A stretch of DNA of 21,827 bases from Flavobacterium sp. (lineage in GTDB: Bacteria; Bacteroidota; Bacteroidia; Flavobacteriales; Flavobacteriaceae): positions 1 to 21,827 of the forward strand of contig NZ_JAGKWP010000040.1 of the NCBI RefSeq assembly GCF_021151785.1, written 5' to 3'. A model generated the notes under the pieces. It did not search any database. It saw nothing but the letters and a program-made list of their open reading frames with translations, and was not told the origin of the DNA. Positions 14,999 through 21,827 of the stretch are shown here, one piece after another. Both the position numbers and the translations under genes were made by a program. Numbering within the stretch: the first letter of the stretch is position 1; every line of letters starts with the position of its first letter.

Positions 14999-15934
14999 TT
15001 ATCCAAATTTCTGTTTTTCAACAAGATAAGTAGTCATTATTTTTTCAAATTTCTCATCAATCGAAACAGGTACATACTTAATTCGATAAGAAGAACAGGT
15101 AGCTGCAATAGTTTGAAAATAAGACTGAACCTGTTTTTCGTAATACTTTTTTAAATTTTCGGCATATAAATTAATTTCTTCTCCCGTTTCTACATCAATG
15201 AACTTCTTTGGTGTATTATCAAAATCAAAATGAAACTCTGTTTTTGCATCATATATATGAAACAAAACTACTTTATGTTTATTATGTTTCAAATGTTGCA
15301 ATGCTTTAAACAACTTTTCGTTTTCTGCTTCATCTGAAGATTGAAACATGTCTGTAAATAAAATTACCATAGAACGTCTATGAATATTCTCAGCAATTTG
15401 ATGTAAGAATCTAACAGTATCTGTTTTTTTTGGACTCTTGTGATGCTCTAGTATTTGCTCCATTTGATTTAAAATCATACGATGATGACGTTCGCTTCCT
15501 TTTTCAGGAGCATAATATTCATAAGCATCAGAAAAAACACTTAACCCAACCGCATCTCGCTGTTTCTTTAACAAATTCATTAAAACCGCTGAAGCCAACA
15601 CCGAAAAACCAATTTTATTTTCAAAAAACGATTGGTTATTTTTTAATTTTGGGTAATGCATAGAAGAAGAATTATCAATGATTAAATGACATCTTAAATT
15701 GGTTTCCTCTTCATAACGCTTGGTATATAAACGATCGGTTTTAGCAAATAACTTCCAATCCAAATGTTTAGTTGATTCTCCTGGATTATAGATTTTATGT
15801 TCTGCAAACTCTGCAGAAAAACCATGAAAAGGTGATTTATGCATTCCAGAAATAAATCCTTCTACAATTTGGTTAGCTAATAACTCTAAATGCTTAAAGC
15901 TTGCTATTTTTTCTATTTGCTGATCTAAATTCAT
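14999..15934 (-). CDS. DUF58 (von Willebrand A-like) domain protein
   Basis: A 311-residue soluble protein. The DUF58 signature is clear: IYNPGESTKHLDWKLFAKTD followed by LYTKRYEEETNL, then a vWA-type metal site DNSSSM (about residues 88-93) and a second strand MVILFTDMF. DUF58 proteins usually work with a MoxR-type AAA+ ATPase in chaperone-like or stress functions. Here neither a MoxR gene nor Bat-type partners are adjacent, so a partner would have to lie elsewhere. It follows trxA after a terminator hairpin, so it may be a separate unit. TATATTTG (15939-15946, minus) lies so close to the ATG that a transcript from it would have almost no leader. Confidence 0.85.
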   Translation of the reverse strand: MNLDQQIEKIASFKHLELLANQIVEGFISGMHKSPFHGFSAEFAEHKIYNPGESTKHLDWKLFAKTDRLYTKRYEEETNLRCHLIIDNSSSMHYPKLKNNQSFFENKIGFSVLASAVLMNLLKKQRDAVGLSVFSDAYEYYAPEKGSERHHRMILNQMEQILEHHKSPKKTDTVRFLHQIAENIHRRSMVILFTDMFQSSDEAENEKLFKALQHLKHNKHKVVLFHIYDAKTEFHFDFDNTPKKFIDVETGEEINLYAENLKKYYEKQVQSYFQTIAATCSSYRIKYVPVSIDEKFEKIMTTYLVEKQKFG

Positions 15935-15938
15935 ATCT

Positions 15939-15946
15939 CAAATATA
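15939..15946 (-). promoter_or_regulatory. Candidate -7 box for the DUF58 gene
   Basis: TATATTTG on the minus strand ends only 4 nt before the ATG at 15934. No TTG is seen at 19-20 nt further upstream. If used, the transcript would be nearly leaderless; it may also be a chance AT-rich match. Confidence 0.3.
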
Positions 15947-15956
15947 AACAAAAAGT

Positions 15957-15987
15957 GCGAAAAAAAAGCCCAACCTAAGTTGAGCTT
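15957..15987 (-). terminator. Terminator of trxA
   Basis: On the minus strand AAGCTCAAC / GTTGGGCTT (9 bp with one G-U wobble, loop TTAG) is followed by a run of nine or more T. It lies 21 nt after the trxA stop. Confidence 0.88.
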
Positions 15988-16007
15988 TTCATTATTTATT
16001 TTAAAAA

Positions 16008-16325
16008 TTACAATAACGCGTCTATAGCATCTGTATAAGTCTTTTTAGGCGCTACACCTACCTGTCTTCCTACAACTTCTCCATTTTGAAAAACCAACAC
16101 GGTAGGAATATTTCTAACGCCATATTTTGCAGCAAATTCTTGGTTTGCATCAACATCAACCTTACCTACTACTGCTTTTCCTTCGTATTCTGTAGAGATT
16201 TCATCAATTACAGGACCAACCATTCTACAAGGACCACACCAAGCAGCCCAAAAATCAACCACAACAGGTTTATCTGATTTTAATACTACTTCTTCAAAAG
16301 TAGCATCAGTTATTGCTAAAGCCAT
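16008..16325 (-). CDS. trxA: Thioredoxin
   Basis: A 105-residue cytosolic disulfide reductase that passes electrons from thioredoxin reductase to enzymes such as ribonucleotide reductase and peroxiredoxins. The active site is WCGPC (Cys30, Cys33) within VVDFWAAWCGPCRM. The buried Asp (D24), the cis-proline IPTVLVF and the closing GxxP-like loop (GVAPKKTY) are all present. Length is standard. It lies about 100 nt downstream of dnaE; TAATTTCG upstream on the minus strand is a possible weak promoter box. A strong hairpin follows. Confidence 0.97.
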   Translation of the reverse strand: MALAITDATFEEVVLKSDKPVVVDFWAAWCGPCRMVGPVIDEISTEYEGKAVVGKVDVDANQEFAAKYGVRNIPTVLVFQNGEVVGRQVGVAPKKTYTDAIDALL

Positions 16326-16428
16326 TTTATTTTCTTTTTGTATTAGTATGATGCGAAATTATAAAATTTATTAGTTTCTGGAAATATTTTATGATTTCTT
16401 TTAATTATTTCACGATTATAAAAATTGA

Positions 16429-19400
16429 TTAATTTAATTTAAACTTTAATTGCATTTTTTCGAGTTCTTCCAACAATTCTTTAGAAATTCCAATTTTTAA
16501 TTTTCTTGATGGCATTTCAAGTTTATTTTTAATGATTAGCTCTTCGACCTCCTCTATTTGACTTTCCATGACTAAGGTCTCTGAACTTTCTTCTTCTTCA
16601 GAGATAAACTCCTCTTCTATCTCCATTTTTCGTTCAATTTGACGAGTTACTTTTTCCAACTCTAGGACTTCAAAAGTTACATTTAAGTTACCTTGATGTC
16701 CTTGAAATAGTTCATTTAACCGATGTATTAATTGTTCTTTCAAATCTTCAACTGGCATTTGAATGGTTAACTTTTTTGCAAAATCGACCAAAACATCTTG
16801 TAAATATTGAACATGTGTGAAAACAATTTTAGGGTCAGATTTTTTTCCTGTTTCTTTATTAACCCAGCCTTCCTTAATCATAACTCTAAAATAAGCAAAA
16901 TTATTTTGTACTAAGAAATGTCTGAATTTTAAATACTCTTCGTCAAAAATTCGGAATTCATAAGATTCATCATAGCCATCTACTTGAAAAGTTGCCCAAC
17001 CTTTACCATTTTTTGCCACTCGATGCTGAACATTGTTAACAATTCCACCAAATGAAAGATTCTTTCCTACCAATTGCTCTAATGATTTAAAAGCTTCTAA
17101 TCGTGTATTGCAGAAATATTTCATTTCAAATTTAAAATCATCCAAAGGATGACCCGAAATATAAATTCCAACCACCTCTTTTTCACGAGCCAATTTCTCC
17201 ATGGTATTCCAATCTTCACAAGGAGGCACTGTTGGTTCTGGAATTTGGACTTCTGCCGATTCACCAAATAAACTTACCTGTGAGGAATTTTCATTTTCTT
17301 GATACTTTGAACCATAACGAATTGCTTTTTCTAGAAACGTAATACCATCACCTTCTGTATGAAAATATTGCGCTCTATGTGTACCAACAAAGCAATCAAA
17401 ACCACCTGCTAAAGCTAAATTTTCAAAAGCCTTTTTATTAGCTGCTCTCAAATCAATACGTTTTGCTAAATCAAAAATGGATTTATAGTTTCCGTCTTTT
17501 CTTTTTTCTACAATGGTATTAACTGCTCCTTCCCCAACACCTTTGATGGCTCCCATTCCAAATCGAACAGCTCCATTATCATTTACTGTAAATTTATAAT
17601 AAGACTCATTCACATCTGGCCCCAAAACTTCTAGCCCCATTCGTTTGGCTTCTTCCATGAAGAACGTAACTTGTTTAATATCGTTCATATTATTTGAAAG
17701 TACAGCAGCCATATATTCAGCTGGATAATGTGCTTTCAGAAAAGCCGTTTGATAAGCCACCCATGCATAACAAGTAGAGTGTGATTTATTGAAAGCATAA
17801 CTTGCAAATGCCTCCCAATCGGTCCAAATTTTATCTAATTTTTGCTCATCATGTCCATTAGCTTTAGCCTGATCAATAAATTTAGACTTCATTTTATCTA
17901 GAACATCCTTTTGCTTTTTCCCCATAGCCTTACGAAGCACATCGGCATCACCTTTAGAGAAACCAGCTAATTTTTGGGATAATAACATTACCTGTTCTTG
18001 ATAAACCGTAATTCCATATGTTTCTGCCAAATATTCCTCACAAGCATCTAAATCATACACGATTGGTTCTTCTCCATTTTTACGTCGAATAAAACTCGGA
18101 ATATATTCTAGTGGTCCCGGTCTGTACAAAGCATTCATTGCAATTAAATCAGCAAAAACAGTAGGCTTTAATTCCTTCATATATTTTTGCATCCCTGGAG
18201 ATTCGTATTGAAATATTCCTACGGTTTCACCTCTTTGGAATAGTTCATATGTTTTTTTATCGTCTATAGGAAAAGTGTCTGGGTCTAGTTCAATTCCGTG
18301 TCTGTATTTAACTAATTTAACGGTATCTTTAATTAGAGTCAAGGTTTTAAGCCCTAAGAAGTCCATTTTCAACAAACCTGCATTTTCAGCCACTGCATTA
18401 TCGAATTGGGTAACATATAAATCCGAATCTTTTGCCGTTGTAACAGGAACGAAATTAGTAATATCATCAGGTGTAATAATTACTCCACAAGCATGTATTC
18501 CAGTATTTCTTAAAGAGCCTTCTAGTACTTTAGCTTGTTGAATTGTTTCTCCAGACAGATCTTCACTTCTGGCAATTTCGATTAGTTCTTTAACACGATC
18601 AAACTCTTCAGATGATTTCAACGCTTTTTTCACATCCTCCTCGTTTTCAGAGATAAATCGAGCTAAATTCCATTTACTAGGCATCATTGCAGGTATTAAC
18701 TTAGCAATTCTATCGGCTTCAAACAATGGTAAATCAAGCACACGTGCAGTATCTCTAATCGCAGATTTGGTTGCCATTTTACCATAAGTAATAATTTGTG
18801 CCACCTGATTTGATCCATATTTTCGAATCACATAGTCCATTACACGCCCCCTTCCTTCATCATCAAAATCAATATCAATATCGGGCATAGAAACACGGTC
18901 TGGATTTAGGAAACGCTCAAAAAGTAAGTCATATGCAATAGGATCAATATTCGTAATCCCTAAACAATATGCAACCGCTGAGCCTGCGGCCGAACCACGA
19001 CCTGGACCTACAGAAACTCCCATTTTTCTGGCTTCAGCAATAAAATCTTGCACAATTAAAAAATAGCCTGGATAACCTGAATTACTAATTGTAAGTAATT
19101 CAAAATCCAAACGTTCTTTAATTTCAGCCGTTTTTTCAGGATTCATTGTTTCATCAGCAATTTCTGGATATCTACGTTTGGCACCTTCATAAGTTAGAAA
19201 ACGTAAATAATTATTTTCACCTCTTACTCCTTTATCTAACTTATCTTCTTCTACATGGAACTCTTTTGGTATATCAAACTTTGGCAATAAAACGTCTCTA
19301 GAGAGTGAATACTCCTCTACCTTGTCTATTATTTCTTGAATAGATAAAATAGCACTTGGAATGTCTGCAAATAATGACTTCATTTCATCTGCAGACTTAA

Positions 19401-20964
19401 AGTAGTATTCTTGGTTAGGCAACCCGAATCGGTATCCTCTACCTCTACCTATAGGTGTTGCCTGTTTTTCTCCATCTTTTACACAAAGTAAAATATCATG
19501 TGCATTAGCATCTTCTTTAGCAATATAAAAAGTATTATTAGTAGCAACCAATTTTACATTGTGCTTTTTTGAAAATTTAATAAGTGTCTGATTAACGGCA
19601 TCCTCGTCATGTTGATTATGACGCATAATTTCGATATATAAATCCTCTCCAAATTGTTCTTTCCACCACAACAACGCCTCTTCAGCTTGATTTTCACCTA
19701 CATTAAGAATTTTATTTGGCACCTCTCCATACAAACTCCCTGTTAAAACAATAATATCTTCTTTAAACTTAATCACTAGTTCTTTATCAATTCTTGGAAC
19801 GTAATACATTCCCTCAGTATAAGCATAAGAAGCTAACTTCGCTAAGTTATGATATCCTTTTTTATTTTTGGCCAAGAAGACAACTTGGTAACCATTATCT
19901 TTTTTAGACTTATCTAATCGATTTTCACATATATTAAACTCACAACCTACTATTGGCTTAACAATTATTTCTGTTGGTTCTTCTCCAGCCTCAATTGCTG
20001 CTTTATTTTTAGCTTCAGCGCTTTTATTATGGGTAATGATACCACTAACAAACTGGAAGGCCCCCATCATGTTACCTATATCAGTAAGAGCTACTGCAGG
20101 CATTTTATGCTTTATAGCATTATTAATAAGTGCGGGAATAGAGATTGTTGACTGTAAAACAGAAAATTGAGAATGATTATGTAAATGCGCAAACGGAACA
20201 TTTGATAAATCTACAGCTTCCTCCTGACTTAATCCAACACCATCAGGTAATTGATCCTGTAATTTTTTTCTTAATTCATCTGATGCTGCTTTTAGATTTA
20301 CATGTTTTAAACCAATAGGCTTAACCTCTGGATTATTTTTTCTAAAATTTACATAATATTCATCATTTACAGGAAATTCTTCATTAGAAAAATTTTCACG
20401 TTTAACCAATTCTAAAAAACATCTTGTAGTAGCTTCAACATCAGCAGTAGCATTATGAGCTTCGGCAAATTTTTCTCCAAAAAGATACTCATGTAATTCT
20501 GTTAAAGTAGGTAACTTATATCTTCCTCCTCTACCTCCTGGCAATTTTAACAATTCAGCGGTTGTTTCAGTACATGTATCTAAAACAGGTTTTTTGCTTA
20601 AGTCAGATGTTATACCCATTCGATGAAATTCACATCCCATGATATTGACATCAAAACCTACATTTTGACCAACAATATATTTTGATTTAGATAGGGCAAT
20701 ATTAAATTTTTCAAGAACTTCAAATAAAGAAATGCCTTCATGAGTAGCTAGTTGAGTGGAAATTCCGTGAACTCGCTCAGCGTCATAAGGGATATTAAAA
20801 TCCGTTGGCTTAACCAAATAATCTTGATGCTCGATCAGATTTCCCATTTCATCATGCAATTGCCATGCAATTTGCACACAACGAGGCCAATTATCTGTAT
20901 CAGAGATTGGCGCAGTCCAACTCTTTGGTAAACCAGTGGTTTCAGTATCAAAAATCAAAAACAT
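16429..20964 (-). CDS. dnaE: DNA polymerase III alpha subunit with fused N-terminal proofreading exonuclease
   Basis: The replicative polymerase, 1511 residues against about 1160 in E. coli. Residues 1-190 are a DnaQ-like 3'-5' exonuclease with all motifs: D6 and E8 in FDTETTG, D105 in GQNVGFDVN, and H170 and D175 in AHNATADVEA. A linker leads to the PHP domain (from about 258, HLHNHSQFS). The polymerase core carries GPGRGSAAGS and the catalytic aspartates D695 and D697 (PDIDIDF) and D868 (KMDFLGLKTLT), plus ALYRPGPLE and YQEQVM. A helix-hairpin-helix region (AIKGVGEGA), an OB fold (about 1295-1390) and an acidic, Glu-rich segment (about 1455-1480) before the Lys-rich end follow. Proofreading is therefore probably supplied in cis. 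It has its own promoter and is followed by trxA. Confidence 0.96.
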   Translation of the reverse strand: MFLIFDTETTGLPKSWTAPISDTDNWPRCVQIAWQLHDEMGNLIEHQDYLVKPTDFNIPYDAERVHGISTQLATHEGISLFEVLEKFNIALSKSKYIVGQNVGFDVNIMGCEFHRMGITSDLSKKPVLDTCTETTAELLKLPGGRGGRYKLPTLTELHEYLFGEKFAEAHNATADVEATTRCFLELVKRENFSNEEFPVNDEYYVNFRKNNPEVKPIGLKHVNLKAASDELRKKLQDQLPDGVGLSQEEAVDLSNVPFAHLHNHSQFSVLQSTISIPALINNAIKHKMPAVALTDIGNMMGAFQFVSGIITHNKSAEAKNKAAIEAGEEPTEIIVKPIVGCEFNICENRLDKSKKDNGYQVVFLAKNKKGYHNLAKLASYAYTEGMYYVPRIDKELVIKFKEDIIVLTGSLYGEVPNKILNVGENQAEEALLWWKEQFGEDLYIEIMRHNQHDEDAVNQTLIKFSKKHNVKLVATNNTFYIAKEDANAHDILLCVKDGEKQATPIGRGRGYRFGLPNQEYYFKSADEMKSLFADIPSAILSIQEIIDKVEEYSLSRDVLLPKFDIPKEFHVEEDKLDKGVRGENNYLRFLTYEGAKRRYPEIADETMNPEKTAEIKERLDFELLTISNSGYPGYFLIVQDFIAEARKMGVSVGPGRGSAAGSAVAYCLGITNIDPIAYDLLFERFLNPDRVSMPDIDIDFDDEGRGRVMDYVIRKYGSNQVAQIITYGKMATKSAIRDTARVLDLPLFEADRIAKLIPAMMPSKWNLARFISENEEDVKKALKSSEEFDRVKELIEIARSEDLSGETIQQAKVLEGSLRNTGIHACGVIITPDDITNFVPVTTAKDSDLYVTQFDNAVAENAGLLKMDFLGLKTLTLIKDTVKLVKYRHGIELDPDTFPIDDKKTYELFQRGETVGIFQYESPGMQKYMKELKPTVFADLIAMNALYRPGPLEYIPSFIRRKNGEEPIVYDLDACEEYLAETYGITVYQEQVMLLSQKLAGFSKGDADVLRKAMGKKQKDVLDKMKSKFIDQAKANGHDEQKLDKIWTDWEAFASYAFNKSHSTCYAWVAYQTAFLKAHYPAEYMAAVLSNNMNDIKQVTFFMEEAKRMGLEVLGPDVNESYYKFTVNDNGAVRFGMGAIKGVGEGAVNTIVEKRKDGNYKSIFDLAKRIDLRAANKKAFENLALAGGFDCFVGTHRAQYFHTEGDGITFLEKAIRYGSKYQENENSSQVSLFGESAEVQIPEPTVPPCEDWNTMEKLAREKEVVGIYISGHPLDDFKFEMKYFCNTRLEAFKSLEQLVGKNLSFGGIVNNVQHRVAKNGKGWATFQVDGYDESYEFRIFDEEYLKFRHFLVQNNFAYFRVMIKEGWVNKETGKKSDPKIVFTHVQYLQDVLVDFAKKLTIQMPVEDLKEQLIHRLNELFQGHQGNLNVTFEVLELEKVTRQIERKMEIEEEFISEEEESSETLVMESQIEEVEELIIKNKLEMPSRKLKIGISKELLEELEKMQLKFKLN

Positions 20965-20995
20965 AAATCAATTAACTTAAATAATTGGTATGTTT

Positions 20996-21026
20996 CAAAA
21001 TTACAATTATAATGTATGATAGTCAA
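20996..21026 (-). promoter_or_regulatory. Promoter of dnaE
   Basis: On the minus strand: TTG (21024-21026), 20 nt, TAATTTTG (20996-21003). The -7 box ends 31 nt before the ATG, giving an AT-rich leader of about 25 nt without a Shine-Dalgarno site. Confidence 0.65.
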
Positions 21027-21048
21027 TTTAAGTTATCAACAAAAACAA

Positions 21049-21075
21049 AAAACCATCTTTTAAAAAGATGGTTTT
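21049..21075 (-). terminator. Terminator of the DUF6252-like lipoprotein gene
   Basis: A perfect 12-bp stem (aaaaccatcttt / aaagatggtttt) with a 3-nt loop. On the minus strand it is followed by a T-rich run (tttttgtttttg). Confidence 0.87.
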
Positions 21076-21100
21076 CAATATTTTATAGGTTATTTTTGAA

Positions 21101-21790
21101 TTAATAAACAGGCACTTTATAGAAAACACCTTTGTTAAAGTTTAATACATTACCATTATCATCGGTAGCATTAAATTTCACTGTTCCTGTAAAAGTTCCA
21201 TTTTCAATTTTTTGAATTTCTACTTCACCATTACTACTAGCTGTATTAACGATTTCAAAAGTTGCATCATTATTACCACCAACCGCTGTAATAATATCGC
21301 CAGGCGAATAATCAATTCCTTTAGAAGTAATTTTAGCTCCCGTTACTTTTCCATTTGGCAAAACTGTAAGTTTCAACTGCAATCCATTACCTGTACCGCC
21401 TGTTGTTTGAACAATAGCACCATTTAACGAAGCATAACCTGAACCTCCATCAACTAAACTTACTTTATTCGTTGGACCAATTTGACCAATGGTTTCATAA
21501 TAATAAACAGAGCCTGAATTAGTATAAGAGTACGATGCAAAAACACCTCCATCTGTAGTACCTAAATCATACTTACCAACTGCATTAGGCACTCTTACTG
21601 AAACCACTTCAAAATCAGTATAACCATTTAATGTTATCGTTCCATCATTATTTACAGTAACTCTAGCTTCATTTGCTTTCCACAACACATTATCTTTTTC
21701 ACCTTGAAAAGCTGGAGTGTTAGTTTTAATATCGTTTTCACAAGAAACAAAAATTAAAGCAAATGATAGTATAGAAAAGAATTTCTTCAT
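21101..21790 (-). CDS. Lipoprotein resembling DUF6252, with a Gly-rich repeat insertion
   Basis: A 229-residue predicted lipoprotein (signal ending IFVSC, Cys17). The flanks look like the Bacteroidota DUF6252 type: an N-terminal WKANEARVTVNNDGTITLNG strand pair and VRVPNAVGKYDLG, then a C-terminal GEVEIQKIENGTFTGTVKFN and FNKGVFYKVPVY. Between them, residues about 104-182 form a different module: VDGGSGYASLNGA, GGTGNGLQLKLTV, NGKVTGAKITSKG and YSPGDIITAVGG. This resembles one and a half units of the GGSGY...GVTG repeat common in phage and surface structural proteins. Function is unknown; the protein is likely held in the outer membrane facing the periplasm or the surface. It has its own terminator and a candidate promoter box at the window edge. 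Confidence 0.75.
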   Translation of the reverse strand: MKKFFSILSFALIFVSCENDIKTNTPAFQGEKDNVLWKANEARVTVNNDGTITLNGYTDFEVVSVRVPNAVGKYDLGTTDGGVFASYSYTNSGSVYYYETIGQIGPTNKVSLVDGGSGYASLNGAIVQTTGGTGNGLQLKLTVLPNGKVTGAKITSKGIDYSPGDIITAVGGNNDATFEIVNTASSNGEVEIQKIENGTFTGTVKFNATDDNGNVLNFNKGVFYKVPVY

Positions 21791-21815
21791 TTTATTTTTA
21801 TTTTTTTAAGATTCA

Positions 21816-21823
21816 CAAATATA
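21816..21823 (-). promoter_or_regulatory. Candidate -7 box of the lipoprotein gene
   Basis: TATATTTG on the minus strand, 25 nt before the ATG. The matching TTG would lie beyond the window end, so only half of the promoter can be checked. Confidence 0.6.
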
Positions 21824-21827
21824 AATA

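Noticed and set aside
18275..18541. An 88-codon plus-strand open frame
   Set aside because: It is antisense to the conserved DnaE polymerase core, whose catalytic residues are all intact; it has no independent support.

Overview
The window looks like chromosomal core DNA from a member of the Flavobacteriaceae, most likely Flavobacterium or a close relative. The base composition is strongly AT-rich. The first gene ends in a type IX secretion (T9SS) sorting domain. Several promoters follow the Bacteroidota pattern (TTG, about 19 nt, TAnnTTTG) instead of -35/-10 boxes. DNA polymerase III alpha carries an N-terminal proofreading exonuclease. The genus assignment is inference; the other points are read from the sequence.

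Layout. 1-2.9 kb: a secreted metzincin protease, convergent with pth (peptidyl-tRNA hydrolase) across a shared terminator. 3.5-8.4 kb (minus strand): a cell-envelope run transcribed as coaX, outer-membrane barrel protein, lptC, a 63-aa membrane protein and a ppiD-like periplasmic foldase. It combines coenzyme A synthesis with lipopolysaccharide export and outer-membrane protein folding. 8.5-8.7 kb: a stand-alone tRNA-Phe with its own promoter and terminator. 8.7-12.3 kb (minus): ruvC, hemW, cyclase-family hydrolase, MmcQ/YjbR protein and PH-SHOCT protein, tightly packed and probably one operon. 12.4-14.4 kb: a flippase-like membrane protein and a DUF456 membrane protein on the plus strand, with a small lipoprotein between them on the minus strand. 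14.4-15.0 kb: two identical tRNA-Asp genes (minus), each with its own promoter and terminator; between them lies what looks like the collapsed remnant of a third copy. 15.0-21.0 kb (minus): dnaE, trxA and a DUF58 protein. 21.1-21.8 kb: a lipoprotein resembling DUF6252, with an unusual glycine-rich insertion.

Most of the window is ordinary housekeeping sequence. I found no CRISPR array, intact insertion sequence, prophage, toxin-antitoxin pair or recognisable defence system, and no clear case for a wholly new multi-gene system. The points most worth a second look are the tRNA-Asp duplication and relic, the very regular tRNA promoters, the inserted repeat module in the last lipoprotein, the altered metal motif in the cyclase-family protein, and a possible gene loss beside ppiD.
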